NCBI GenBank assembly: GCA_010909725.1 | Contig: JAACMV010000002.1 | Location: 868,001 to 932,000 of the forward strand | Reading direction: 5' to 3' | Origin: Picochlorum sp. 'celeri' | Lineage: Eukaryota > Chlorophyta > Trebouxiophyceae | Length of the DNA stretch: 64,000 nt | Shown here: in pieces, positions 51,496 through 61,336 of the stretch | How positions within the stretch are numbered: position 1 is the first letter of the stretch | Layout of the letters: every line of letters starts with the position of its first letter | Made by a program: the position numbers and the translations under genes | Notes under the pieces: model-generated | Seen by the model: only the letters and a program-made list of their open reading frames with translations | What the model was told of the DNA's origin: nothing | The model's database searches: none

Positions 51496-52085
51496 GTCTG
51501 TGTGGTAAGAGAGTGGCAGTTGAGTAAGAATAGAGCAACACACAGCGGCAGCGTGCGAGTATCCAAGCACGTGTGATCCAAAAAGACTTGTGTGAACAAT
51601 AAAGATTTCGCACGTATGACGAATACATGAAGATCGGTCGCCTTTATTGAGATTAGACGGGGCAACACCATGATGAGACCCGGCAGGAGTAGCGTAATGC
51701 GATGGAGGCGCCCAAAATAATGGCGCCCCCCCGCGGTGGAATCTCGTGAATGGATTCCTTCCTTGGGTCTTGGAGAGAGACAGTGGCCTACACCCGCATT
51801 AAAAATAGAGATTTGTTTACAGTCATAGACTGCGTTATACCTACTAGATAATTCCTTAATAGTGAAACTCTGACGAGAACTGGACCTGAGGATAGACACA
51901 CACAAGGAATTTCTGCAGACAAATCTTTGCAGAAAAGAAGAAGAAGGAACGAATACGTGAGGACCAACGATTACTAGATCAGAGAAGACATGGAGATTCA
52001 TCTGAGATACTGTGACAAAGAGATATTCATCTAATAATCCAAGTACCACCCAAACCTGTTTGGTTAGAACACAAAATAGACAAGA
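51496..52085. other. Divergent spacer containing a 246-codon minus-strand frame and paired GGCGCC motifs
   Basis: About 590 bases. A long minus-strand frame (51426-52166) crosses it but overlaps both neighbouring genes in other frames; it contains a hydrophobic stretch (LPLCVALFLLNCHSL) that may be part of the missing signal-peptide exon of the glycoprotein gene. Two GGCGCC copies (51708-51713 and 51722-51727) flank an AT stretch, giving a TTTTGGGCGC (E2F-like) sequence on the minus strand. Confidence 0.35.
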
Positions 52086-52682
52086 ATGGGCAACTGTGTG
52101 AGTATGGCCCCTCAGGGTATTCCAGAATGCCAGCGTTGTGGGAAGCGAGGTGATACGGAATGGCATCTCATGGAATCTCGAGATAAAAAGGTGTTATGGT
52201 GCACCGAAAGAATAGAATCATATACGCTGCTGTGTGCCTCATGTCGGCATGCATTGGTGGAAGAGGCATCTCGTTTTCAAAAGGAACGTCACTATTATTC
52301 CAAAGCCAAGACTGAATTGTATCCAAAACAACAGCACAAGGAACGATTGAAGAGATTAAAATCTGATGAGAAGTGGGAAGGGACGGCAAGTTTCTATGCA
52401 TCGTATAGGCCCTCGTCTGCTATTGCTCACCTGGTGAATACAGATGGGTCTGCTGGAGGTCGTCGGGGGACAGGGTTTCCTTTGGGAGAGTCCAATGGGC
52501 ATTCGAGCGATGTGTCGAATGGAAATGAAAGTTCATTTGATTCTTTGCATAATGAATTGGAAGTGTCGATCGTGGAGGAAGAGTCCCTAGGGGATATTCA
52601 ATTGGTTGAAAAAGGTGATGAAGGCAGGCTATCAGGAGTCGTAGAGGAAGAAGAAGAAGAGGAGCGGAATGGAGTCACTTGA
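52086..52682 (+). CDS. N-myristoylated Cys-containing protein of unknown function
   Basis: The start MGNCVS is a near-perfect N-myristoylation site with an adjacent Cys for palmitoylation, so the protein should be membrane-tethered. Four Cys (CQRCGK..., WC, CASC) at residues ~15-55 are spaced as CxxC-x20-C-x11-CxxC, like a small zinc ribbon. A Lys-rich helix (KQQHKERLKRLKSDEKW) and an acidic Ser/Glu-rich C-terminus (VVEEEEEEERNG) follow. 198 residues, single exon. No family is recognised; a signalling or membrane adaptor role is only suggested by the lipid site. Confidence 0.6.
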   Translation: MGNCVSMAPQGIPECQRCGKRGDTEWHLMESRDKKVLWCTERIESYTLLCASCRHALVEEASRFQKERHYYSKAKTELYPKQQHKERLKRLKSDEKWEGTASFYASYRPSSAIAHLVNTDGSAGGRRGTGFPLGESNGHSSDVSNGNESSFDSLHNELEVSIVEEESLGDIQLVEKGDEGRLSGVVEEEEEEERNGVT

Positions 52683-52719
52683 GACCAATAATAGTCAATA
52701 TATTTATGTAATACGTTTC

Positions 52720-53123
52720 ATGCTGAATTGTAGTACCAAAACCAAGCTCCTGAGTGGGCGTGGGTTGCATTCGAACCGAGCCCGTGTCATGGGACATGCA
52801 AGCAGAAAACCTCGAGGTATGGTGGTTGCAGATGCTGCATTGTTGATGCAATGAATTACTGTAATTACAATGGATGTGTAGATGTGCAACGGGATGAGCG
52901 TGATTCTGCTGGGCCTCCTGCTTGGAAACAATATGCCAGGAAGGACAAGGCTCTGGGGAAGCAGGCAGAGGCGACGTTAGAGATGATTTGGTCCAAGACA
53001 GAGTGGTTGACAGAGGAGCATATACAGGGGATGTGGGATAATCATCGGGTGCGGAGGGATGTGGTGATTGATTGGTTTATGAAGAAGAGGCGTACCAGTA
53101 GGAAGCAGCAGGGTGGACCTTGA
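52720..53123 (+). CDS. Small homeobox-like protein resembling plant OCP3, probably organelle-targeted (two exons)
   Basis: Exon 1 (52720-52816) and exon 2 (52882-53123) join as SRKPR-DVQRDERDSAGPP after removing a 65-nt intron (GTATGG, GTAG). The exon 1 leader (MLNCSTKTKLLSGRGLHSNR) is basic and acid-free, a good transit peptide. The C-terminal half (MIWSKTEWLTEEHIQGMWDN, HRVRRDVVIDWFMKKRR) resembles the homeobox-like helix pair of Arabidopsis OCP3 (family: KTEWPSxxxIxxMWxLHxxPRxxVxxWF), a protein imported into plastids and linked to RNA editing. 112 residues. The unspliced frame from 52851 lacks the leader. Confidence 0.62.
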
Positions 53124-53201
53124 TACGTGTTGGTGTGTTTTCACGAGCCGATACATATATGAATGAAATGATATACATGTAAAGGATATTTCTTCTATCA
53201 T

Positions 53202-56200
53202 TTAACTGGTTGGTATCCAGATTTTCTTCTTTTCCTGGGATGTGGGTCTCTGTGCAGGATGGAGGGGCTTTGGCTTGGAAGTATTTTCCAATGGCTCCAT
53301 GTCCTCCTTCTCGTTGGTGGTCACAGAGGTGATGGTTGCTGTTCCATCGGGTTCTTCATCTTGTGTTTGCAGGTTGATGGCGCGGGCAACTGATGTGATA
53401 CTGTCGAATGATGCTGAAGGAGATGCTGGGCTCTTGCTGCTGCGTCTAAGCATTGATTTGATGGTTTGAATCGGCGACTTTTTGCTCTGCGATCGCTTCA
53501 AGGGTGTTTTTTCTCTGGAAATGATGAGAGCCAAGTAGTCTGAGATCATTTCCGCTTTGCTCTTGGACCCAGGTTTCCATACATCACCGGTGACAAGATG
53601 AATACCGGAAAGGTGCTGCTCCAAATCTTTCCTTGTCAGCTTGAAGACTGGCGACTCTCCTCTATCTGCACGGGCTTTATTCATATGACCCAGCACTGCG
53701 ATTTCTCCTGGTAGGAGTTCTTTTGAGTTGTTCGTACTGGAGGAGGAAAGTTCAGACGTCGTAGCACCTTCATCAGCAGATATGATGTTGACAGAGTCCA
53801 GTTCGTGCAAGACATGTTTGACCTCCATGTCATCAGATGGTGCGGCTCGTGGAACGGACCCTGGTGTTTGGTGAATTTGAGTCTTTTGCAAAGTCTCAAT
53901 CTGCATTAATTGCTCCAATCTTTCTGCTTCTGCCACCTCTAGTTTCAGCTTGAGCATTTCAACCTCCTCGACAAGATCATTCATTGCTGACTGAGATTCA
54001 TAGGCCTGTGTTTTGTACTTGCTTGCTGTCTTGAACAATTCCACCAAGGACGTCTGTGCATCCTCCACAGCCTCAATGGATTCCCAACGTTTTGGATCGG
54101 CAGCACCCTCTCCTCTCTCTTCCTCTGCTGTTCTCATCTGCATCAATGACAGCTGCAACTCTTGAATTTGCTGTCCATGCCGCTCAGACTGTTCTAGCAA
54201 CGCCTTTTTCTTTTCTTCAAGCTGTTTCGCATCCTTGTTTCCACCAGGGGATAATCCCCACCATCTGGGATTTTTCAAAGCTGCTATCTTTCGTTCAACC
54301 TTTCGCAGTTCTCTTGCCACTTCGGTGCGAGATGCCTTCTCTCCTTCCAGAACTTTTTGCAGTTCTATAGAAGAGCAACATGCATCCAATTCACTTTCTA
54401 TCCATTCGTTCACTTCTTCAGGCTGCTTGAATCGCATCTGAGCTGATTCAGGTCTGGAGTCTGCGCTTCTGGTCCGGCTAGATAATTTGCCCTGTCGCCG
54501 CCCTGCAAGGTTGGCCAGTCTCTTTCTAGCTGCTGCAGCTTCTTCAATCTTTCTACGAAGATACGCTTGCTGCCTGCTACTCTGAGCCTCCATTTTCAGG
54601 AGTCGTACAGCAGCCGTTTGATTCTCTTTCTTCAGTTTTTGAACCTCTCTATCACGTTGCTTCTTCCATTGTACATATTCCTTTCCAGCTTTGTCAGCTT
54701 GCTTCTGCAACATGGCTTTATGGACTTTGATATTTTGTATTTCTCCTTCCAAGTCCTTTACTTTTTGAGCAGCTCTCCTTTGAGTGGCTTCCAGACTACG
54801 TATCTTAATTTCCTTCTTCTCTGCGGCTTTGACTTTCAAGTCGAGATCTCTCAGTTTACTCTTGTACATTCTCTCAAGCCTCGCCCGTTCTTCTGCTGAT
54901 GCTGATTTCAGATCTTTGATCTTTTGGAGCAATGACTTTCTTTCCTTAGCCAACGAATCTCTTTCCTTTTCGATTTCTTGCAAATGGCTCTGGAAGGCCA
55001 CTTGCATGGAAGCATGGCTGGTCACTTTCCGTATGGCAGCTTCTTTTGCCTCCAAATCATACTGAAGTTTTTCCATTTCAGCAGTCATTGAGTCAAGCTT
55101 ACTTCTACGGTGCAAGTCTTCATCTTCGTGTATGAATGGCTCTGCGTCGCCTGGGGAAAATGAGACCTCATCAATATCACTGTGGCCATGTGTCACCGGC
55201 GAATTTGGGGAGGATGGACTCCCGGCACTCGCGACTCGTAACCTTCTATTCTCTTCCTCAAGGTTTTGCATTTTCTTCAAGAGATTGGATTCAATAGAAT
55301 TTGCTTCTACGGATGCTCCAATTTTCGTAATTGTCTCAGAAGCCTTGTCCTCTCCAAGATGCACTGATAAAGCCTGGGCCATTTTATCCCTTTGCATACT
55401 TGCAATCAATGCTTCTTCCGCTTGTTCTTGCAAATCTTTCTTTAAAGCTTCATTATTCTTTCTTGCAACCCGAAGTTCCATTGTCAACCTCGCCAACTGG
55501 GCCCTTGTTGACTCTAGCTCTGCCTCCAAATCTTCTTTATCATGCTCTTCCAACAGCTTCTCAGACGGAGAAATGCCGAGTCGCTTTCGCAAATCTGCAT
55601 TTTCAGATCTCGCTAACGCGAGCTGTTGGCGAAGAGCAGATATCTGGGCTGCCACCGGATCTCTGTTGACCACAGGCTTGTTCTTAATAGCTCTTGCTCT
55701 GCTTGCATACCTCAATGTATTCAAACTCTCTTCCAAGTTGACATCTGCTGGCGATACACATGCAATCATAAGGGTTCTACTATTTCCCCCCAGCGAGTCT
55801 TGAAGCATCCGTGTAAGCTTGGAGTCCCTGTATGGAACATGCTGCTTGTTCTCAGACAGAGCATTGATAACATTACCCAGAGCCAACAAGCCTTTATTGA
55901 TCTTAATCCCCTCTTGAAGCCTTTGACCTTCGCTTTTTGTTCTTTTCACTCTCTCACTCCCAGCCAAATCTACCAAATGCATTTTGGCACACAAGTATGA
56001 ATCATCCACAGCATCATCTTCATCTTCACTCTCTGTGTCCTCCCCAGTCTCCTCCGTGGATTCCTTACTTTCTTCATGATTGAGCACACTGGTTGCATTA
56101 TCAATATTTCTCTGTTCAACTGTTATTGTGAATATCGCATGGGACCTTGAGGATCTTTGGTTCATCCCTGTTGCTCCAGTCGCTCGAAGACAGGTTCCTC

Positions 56201-56870
56201 TCTCCAGAACAGCAATCATCTCCGCCTCGTTCTTCACCTCAATTTCCTGTGCTCCTGCCAGCATGATACCTCCTCCTGGAAGTTCCCGTATATGCACCGC
56301 AGATGCATGCGTTGAACGTACACTGATCAAATCTTTGATTTCTTCCTTGTGAATCTCCACAAACCCAACCTTGACTGTATATTCCTTCGTCTCTTTCGAT
56401 CTCCTGATGCGATCAAATATCGAAGACATTGCTTTTGGTATCACACCCTGCTCTTCTACTGCACACGTCTGCGGAAATGCACTCCCCATGGTGTATGTCT
56501 TCCCAGACCCTGTCTGGCCATATGCAAATACCGTTGCATTATATCCAGCAAAGAGGCCATCTACCAAAGGAGATACGCAATCTTCATATAATAAAGATGA
56601 ATCTTGCCCTACATCGCCGCCATACACGTGATCATACGTAAAACTGTGGGGTCCAGTCGTCACCTGCGGACAAGAGGCACGGTAAGACGCATGGTAGACG
56701 CTCATCCACGCCGCATCTGAAGAACCGCATACCTGTGAACTCCCATGAGAGGTAACATGAATGCATTCTGCGCATCCTTGATCCAATTCCTGCTCAATCA
56801 GAGGTCGGATATGGAGAGCCACTGCTACCGACTCTGAAGAGCTGCTTTCAGTGGAATCCTTACGGACCAT
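53202..56870 (-). CDS. Kinesin-4 family motor protein (KIF4/FRA1 type)
   Basis: Kinesin-4 motors suppress microtubule dynamics and move along spindle or cortical microtubules. The motor domain covers ~15-400: FAYGQTGSGKTYTMG (P-loop), NQRSSRSHAIFTIT (switch I), HLVDLAGSERVKRTKSEGQR (switch II) and the neck NTLRYASRARAIKNKPVVNR, typical of kinesin-4. An acidic insert (~265-290, ESEDEDDAVDD) lies before switch II. Long coiled coils fill ~420-960, with a tail at ~1090-1140 (VFKLTRKDLEQHLSGIHLVT). 1222 residues, single exon, no obvious zinc-binding tail Cys as in KIF4A. KIF4 versus other kinesin-4 forms is not decided. Confidence 0.9.
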   Translation of the reverse strand: MVRKDSTESSSSESVAVALHIRPLIEQELDQGCAECIHVTSHGSSQVCGSSDAAWMSVYHASYRASCPQVTTGPHSFTYDHVYGGDVGQDSSLLYEDCVSPLVDGLFAGYNATVFAYGQTGSGKTYTMGSAFPQTCAVEEQGVIPKAMSSIFDRIRRSKETKEYTVKVGFVEIHKEEIKDLISVRSTHASAVHIRELPGGGIMLAGAQEIEVKNEAEMIAVLERGTCLRATGATGMNQRSSRSHAIFTITVEQRNIDNATSVLNHEESKESTEETGEDTESEDEDDAVDDSYLCAKMHLVDLAGSERVKRTKSEGQRLQEGIKINKGLLALGNVINALSENKQHVPYRDSKLTRMLQDSLGGNSRTLMIACVSPADVNLEESLNTLRYASRARAIKNKPVVNRDPVAAQISALRQQLALARSENADLRKRLGISPSEKLLEEHDKEDLEAELESTRAQLARLTMELRVARKNNEALKKDLQEQAEEALIASMQRDKMAQALSVHLGEDKASETITKIGASVEANSIESNLLKKMQNLEEENRRLRVASAGSPSSPNSPVTHGHSDIDEVSFSPGDAEPFIHEDEDLHRRSKLDSMTAEMEKLQYDLEAKEAAIRKVTSHASMQVAFQSHLQEIEKERDSLAKERKSLLQKIKDLKSASAEERARLERMYKSKLRDLDLKVKAAEKKEIKIRSLEATQRRAAQKVKDLEGEIQNIKVHKAMLQKQADKAGKEYVQWKKQRDREVQKLKKENQTAAVRLLKMEAQSSRQQAYLRRKIEEAAAARKRLANLAGRRQGKLSSRTRSADSRPESAQMRFKQPEEVNEWIESELDACCSSIELQKVLEGEKASRTEVARELRKVERKIAALKNPRWWGLSPGGNKDAKQLEEKKKALLEQSERHGQQIQELQLSLMQMRTAEEERGEGAADPKRWESIEAVEDAQTSLVELFKTASKYKTQAYESQSAMNDLVEEVEMLKLKLEVAEAERLEQLMQIETLQKTQIHQTPGSVPRAAPSDDMEVKHVLHELDSVNIISADEGATTSELSSSSTNNSKELLPGEIAVLGHMNKARADRGESPVFKLTRKDLEQHLSGIHLVTGDVWKPGSKSKAEMISDYLALIISREKTPLKRSQSKKSPIQTIKSMLRRSSKSPASPSASFDSITSVARAINLQTQDEEPDGTATITSVTTNEKEDMEPLENTSKPKPLHPAQRPTSQEKKKIWIPTS

Positions 56871-57010
56871 GATTCATACTATACACTCCAAAATACATAC
56901 AAAACGCTTGAAAAGTTGTGAATTTTGCAATCTCAGACGGATATATCGAAGGAAAACCTGACCAATCGAATTCTCGGGCAGTAACGACCAGTCTGGCGTT
57001 GCGACAAAAT

Positions 57011-57260
57011 ATGGACAAATATCAGGTATTATGGTATGATCAGCCTCGACTTATCAAGAAAATTAGCAATTTTAATATTTAATCGGTGACAGAGAGCTTA
57101 TTATTCAACGAATGGCCGTGGCCAAATTGTCGAGTGTCCCAGGCAGATGGTCGCACCCTTGAAGGAATCTCAGAGTAGATCTGCTACTTTGGGGAGATCT
57201 CATCGTGGAGATCACTGGGCTGCCGATCAGAGGCACTCTCGTCTGCACGAGTTTATGTGA
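57011..57260 (+). CDS. Small unknown 60-residue protein, two exons
   Basis: Exon 1 (57011-57025) is MDKYQ, ending at a GTATTA donor; a 67-nt intron ends GGTGACAG; exon 2 (57093-57260) reads RAYYSTNGRGQIVECPRQMV, then APLKESQSRSATLGRSHRGD and stops at 57260. The joined frame is open only after splicing, and it fills most of the gap between kinesin and BRM genes. Basic and Ser-rich, with no membrane span or signal. No family is recognised. Length is short, so coding status needs expression support. Confidence 0.42.
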
Positions 57261-57283
57261 TACAATACAACGAAGAGTCTTTG

Positions 57284-60200
57284 TTACATCGCAGACACGG
57301 TACTACCGTTGGTTGGCTTTTGGATGGCTTCATCTCCATTGTTGGCAGTGTCATCATCATCAATTCTGAGATTGCCTTCGAGTACTTCTTCCTCTTCATC
57401 ATTCCCAATTGTCACATCGTCGTCGTCATCATCTTTACCGCTTTTATTTGTCGTCATGGTGACTGTCGGTGCGATATCCATGGTTGATGCCTCTGCCATT
57501 TCGGAGTCTTCCAGTGCAAGCCGTTTTGAAGCTGGGATTTTGAGGGCAAGTTTGGCAGACTTTCTCTTTCCCAAATCTGTGGGAGCCTGGTCCCTTTCCG
57601 TCTTCAGCGGGTGATGATGGTGAATCACCGTTCCTGTTAATGCTGCGATTTCAGACTGAATATCGACAGCGTGCTTGGCATTGTCCACAGCAGCCTCTCT
57701 CAAATCTTTCTCTCCGTATTTGATCCAACTTGGTAATTCTTCAGCTTGGGTTCTTTCCATCCAGTTCATCTCTGGATCCTTGTCCATCTCTCGGAAAATT
57801 TCAAGCTCTTTCTCACCTCGAGCAAGCATTTTATTTATTTCATCGTCTGTTGGAGCCATGTTCGACGCCTTCTTCGACCTTTCAGGATCCTGGAGCATGG
57901 ATTCCAGAGTTTGCCGTCGTTCCTCCATGGATGTCTGCTGGTCAAATCTACCTGCATCGATCACTTCATTTGCCATGGCAATTTTTCTTGTTTGTATCTG
58001 GTTTCGTACAATAGATTCGATACTGTCGCCATAGACAAGCTTCTCCCCATTTGCATCATGAGTGTCTCCACCCATTTGCCGCGTTTCTACATTGTCAGTG
58101 ACTGCTTCCATATGAAACACCTTGACCTCGCGGGTTTGTCCTATGCGATGGGATCGAGCAATTGCTTGCTCTTCATTCTTCGGATTTGGATCAGGGTCGT
58201 AGATAATGACCGTGTCTGATGTTTGAAGATTCAGTCCTCTTCCCGCAGCTCGGATGGAGAGCAAAAAGATGAATGAGTCAGAGTCTGGCTCCTTGAATTT
58301 TCTAATGGCAGATTCGCGGTCTTCTAAATGCGTTGAACCATCTATTCGAAGATACTTCATCGTTCCGCCACCCATCTTTTCAGGCAACTGCCTCCACTGA
58401 AGGTAAATTTCCAAAATGTCCAACAGGCGGGTCATGGTTGAGAACAGCAAAACTTTGTGGCCAGTAGCCTTGAGTTTCAGAAGCATCTTGTCCAGGACAA
58501 CAAGCTTACCGCACTGTTTCACTATTTTATTTCCAACCATCCATGTCGAAGGAGTGTAGGATAACATGGGGTGATTGCAGACCTTTCTGAGTTCCATGCA
58601 CTTGTTCTGAAGACTTGCCCATTGATGCCCAGTCCTTGAGTATTGTGACATTGGGTCCAAACGAAGTGTTCCGGTAGCCTTTATCCAAGAATATACTGTA
58701 GACTGGTGCGCTGACATTGGTGTATGAATCGTATACGTCGTCTTCTCGGGAAGCTTGCTTTCAACATCCTCAACCTGTCTGCGGAGCATGAATGGTTCAA
58801 GGATTTGATGCAATCTGTGTACAACAACGACTCTTTTCTCCGTTTCTAGCCAATCATCCCCATTGTTCTTACCATCCTGTCCACCAAACCACTCTGCGAA
58901 TACTCTCGCATCGTCGAACACGTCCGGAAGCAGCAAATTCAGTAATGACCAAAGTTCCTGCAAATCATTTTGGAGTGGTGTTCCTGACAACAAGAGTCTC
59001 CTCATGGCATGAAATTTATCCAAATCTTTTGCCAATTTGCTATCTCTATCCTTCATTCTTTGCGCCTCGTCAATAATGATATACTGCCAATCCACCTTGG
59101 AAAGCTTTGATCTATCCCTCATAATATACTCGTATGTGGTGACGAGAATATTAAACTGCAGAGGCTGCACATCTTGGATATATTTTCGATTTCGTTCGTC
59201 CTTGCTCCCAACATAGTACACACATCGAGCATCTGGAAGCCATTGGGTGAGCTCACTCTTCCAATTCACCATGACCGCATTGGGAACAATGATTAAATGA
59301 GGACCAAAATTTGACTTCTTCTCCATCAGATATGCAATGAGTGCCATGACTTGCACAGTTTTTCCTAGACCCATCTCATCTGCCAAAATCCCATTCAAAT
59401 GATTGTTATACAAGGATATCATCCACTGCAGACCAACGATTTGGTACTCACGCAGCTTTGCACCTGGTGGAGGTTTCAGCAGTTTAGGTTGCTCGGTAAT
59501 CTCCTCACTACTAGAATGTGCCAGATTATAATACCTCGTCTGCGCATCAGCACCACCCAAATTATCAAGAGCTTCACGCAAAGCATCATTTCCTTCAGTC
59601 GCCTCGGCAACAGCATTACGCGCAGCCTCCTGTACCTCCTCTTCTGTCAACCCTTGTCCTCGGGCTTCCTCAATAGCCCTTGTGGCAGCTTTCGATGCCT
59701 CTGCAGTTATCTTCACTGACGCAATACGCCCCGCTAATTTATGCAAATATTCTTCCGTATCCGCCAAAAACTTACAAATAGCTTCATATTTCTCTCCCGC
59801 TGCCTCCAAACCACCCGTCTGCTTTCGAAGCATTTCCTTGTACGCATCAAAGTCATAATCCTTCAGGGCATCCAAACGCATACTCCTATCATCGCCCTTT
59901 TGTTTATTTTGCCTATTCACTCTTGCTAATCTCTCATGGGCTCTCATAATAACCTTATTCCTTGCAAGTCGAAGGTCCCTCACTGTATTACTCACTGCCA
60001 AAATATCACTACGGAAGGATTTGGCATCACGAGCTCTGGAAGCCCCTGCCTCTGCTCGCTGCGTGATTTCATACTTGGCCTGATTAATCCTATGCCTTCT
60101 ATTCGAACTCAGCATCGAACTATAATGCTTCTCACCAAGATTACAAATATACAACCCAGACTCGTCAACCCGTTTCCTCACCATTCTCTGATCCTTCAAC

Positions 60201-60829
60201 GCCTGCAGGCAATAAAACTGCATCAAGGCATCCCCATGCCTCAACGCAGTTGCCCTCGCTATATCACTCGACATCCCCGGGCGTGTATTCGGATCCTTTA
60301 TAATCTTATTCAGCGCCAATATCCGCTCTTTATACTCTGCTTGCATACTATTCTGATACTCATTCTTCATCACAAAAATCGGATGTTGACCCATCCCCTT
60401 GTCAGTCGTGTACGGAGTAACCCCCGTCACCTGCACATTCTGAGCCCGCAACAACCCATGAGGCTGAATAATATAAGGCTTTGCATCCTCTTCAGTATAC
60501 CCTTTTCCTTTCGATTCTTTCTTATGCTTCATATAATCCTTGAGCTTCTCAATCACACGCCCCCTGTAACTAAAAATCTCTGACGTCACATTCTTCACCT
60601 CGCCATCCTCCTCACCAAGCGGCCTTGGTTTGAGCATTGCCATGATATCATCATGAAGCTTGGCAGGAAATTTCACTTTGGTATTCAACGCTTCAAAAAA
60701 CTTAAAGGCAGCAACCTGATTCCGAAGAACAACCTGCTGTGACTCTGTAAACAAGACCTTGCCTGTCTCTTCCACAATAATGCCATCATCTTCGCCCGAG
60801 GACGCCACTCCTTCTTCTTCTTGATCCAT
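57284..60829 (-). CDS. BRM/STH1-type SWI/SNF chromatin-remodelling ATPase
   Basis: This is the catalytic ATPase of a SWI/SNF (BAF/RSC-like) complex. Order: QLQ-like region (VLFTESQQVVLRNQVAAFKF, ~25-45), HSA-type basic helices (~265-330, RLARVNRQNKQKGDDRSMRL), SNF2 core with LREYQIVGLQWM, DEMGLGKTVQ (I), IIIDEAQRMKDRD (II, with DEAQ rather than DEAH), LSGTPLQNDLQELW (III), VLLFSTMTRLLDILE (IV), LSIRAAGRGLNLQ (V) and QAIARSHRIGQTREVKV (VI), then a SnAC-like region (EREMD-type FREMDKDPEMNW). 1181 residues, single exon. No bromodomain is visible at the C-terminus, unlike animal BRM but like some plant forms (SYD/MINU). Confidence 0.93.
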   Translation of the reverse strand: MDQEEEGVASSGEDDGIIVEETGKVLFTESQQVVLRNQVAAFKFFEALNTKVKFPAKLHDDIMAMLKPRPLGEEDGEVKNVTSEIFSYRGRVIEKLKDYMKHKKESKGKGYTEEDAKPYIIQPHGLLRAQNVQVTGVTPYTTDKGMGQHPIFVMKNEYQNSMQAEYKERILALNKIIKDPNTRPGMSSDIARATALRHGDALMQFYCLQALKDQRMVRKRVDESGLYICNLGEKHYSSMLSSNRRHRINQAKYEITQRAEAGASRARDAKSFRSDILAVSNTVRDLRLARNKVIMRAHERLARVNRQNKQKGDDRSMRLDALKDYDFDAYKEMLRKQTGGLEAAGEKYEAICKFLADTEEYLHKLAGRIASVKITAEASKAATRAIEEARGQGLTEEEVQEAARNAVAEATEGNDALREALDNLGGADAQTRYYNLAHSSSEEITEQPKLLKPPPGAKLREYQIVGLQWMISLYNNHLNGILADEMGLGKTVQVMALIAYLMEKKSNFGPHLIIVPNAVMVNWKSELTQWLPDARCVYYVGSKDERNRKYIQDVQPLQFNILVTTYEYIMRDRSKLSKVDWQYIIIDEAQRMKDRDSKLAKDLDKFHAMRRLLLSGTPLQNDLQELWSLLNLLLPDVFDDARVFAEWFGGQDGKNNGDDWLETEKRVVVVHRLHQILEPFMLRRQVEDVESKLPEKTTYTIHTPMSAHQSTVYSWIKATGTLRLDPMSQYSRTGHQWASLQNKCMELRKVCNHPMLSYTPSTWMVGNKIVKQCGKLVVLDKMLLKLKATGHKVLLFSTMTRLLDILEIYLQWRQLPEKMGGGTMKYLRIDGSTHLEDRESAIRKFKEPDSDSFIFLLSIRAAGRGLNLQTSDTVIIYDPDPNPKNEEQAIARSHRIGQTREVKVFHMEAVTDNVETRQMGGDTHDANGEKLVYGDSIESIVRNQIQTRKIAMANEVIDAGRFDQQTSMEERRQTLESMLQDPERSKKASNMAPTDDEINKMLARGEKELEIFREMDKDPEMNWMERTQAEELPSWIKYGEKDLREAAVDNAKHAVDIQSEIAALTGTVIHHHHPLKTERDQAPTDLGKRKSAKLALKIPASKRLALEDSEMAEASTMDIAPTVTMTTNKSGKDDDDDDVTIGNDEEEEVLEGNLRIDDDDTANNGDEAIQKPTNGSTVSAM

Positions 60830-60984
60830 AGTAGTCTCGTAATAATAAATACGCGGGCGTTACCAGCCGATTGGGCTATGAACAGTACAGGTTGGATACC
60901 CCCCTCGTCCACTCTCCCTCTCTATTCTTGAGGTTTTCAATCCCTTGATATTGAGAACTAGATATGTCAAATAAATAACTAGAA

Positions 60985-61336
60985 ATGAGCCTTGAAACCG
61001 TCCAACACACGCCAGCCTCGACTCAAGAAGAACGTCGTCAATTCACCTGGGCAAAACGACCAGACTCATCCCCTGTACCTGCACACATGACATTATCCCA
61101 TTCAAACTACGCATATATCGCCCATCTAGAACAACAATGCGATACGTATGCCACATTCGTAGACACACATGGCATTGCTCGTAGGACCATCAGACCACGC
61201 ACATCAGACATACACCGTCTTGCTGGACTGTCTCATGAGGACTCTTCGGAATGAGAGGGTGAAAATTAGCAGGATTAAGTGGAATCTCATTGGAGTGGTC
61301 TATCATGCAGATGGTGTGAGAGTCCCACGTGCATGA
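60985..61336 (+). CDS. Small unknown protein, two exons (tentative)
   Basis: Exon 1 (60985-61074) reads MSLETVQHTPASTQEERRQF and TWAKRPDSSP, followed by a GTACCT donor. Splicing to 61163 (acceptor CGTAG, 88-nt intron) opens THMALLVGPSDHAHQTYTVL, then MRTLRNERVKISRIKWNLIG and stops at 61336. Without splicing the exon 1 frame also stays open to 61254, so both models exist. A further short intron could extend it to about 61441 (RPINAFIRWVKSIQIRIRI frame). No family is recognised. It is divergent from the BRM gene. Confidence 0.4.

Noticed and set aside
51426..52166. 246-codon minus-strand frame
   Set aside because: It overlaps the exon of the 50-kb glycoprotein and the start of the N-myristoylated gene in other frames, with no domain; at most it hides a signal-peptide exon.
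55132..55803. 223-codon plus-strand frame
   Set aside because: Antisense to the kinesin coiled coil; long open antisense frames are expected from Glu/Lys/Gln-rich heptads.
59936..60583. 215-codon plus-strand frame
   Set aside because: Antisense to the BRM helicase; no motif, and BRM is fully supported.
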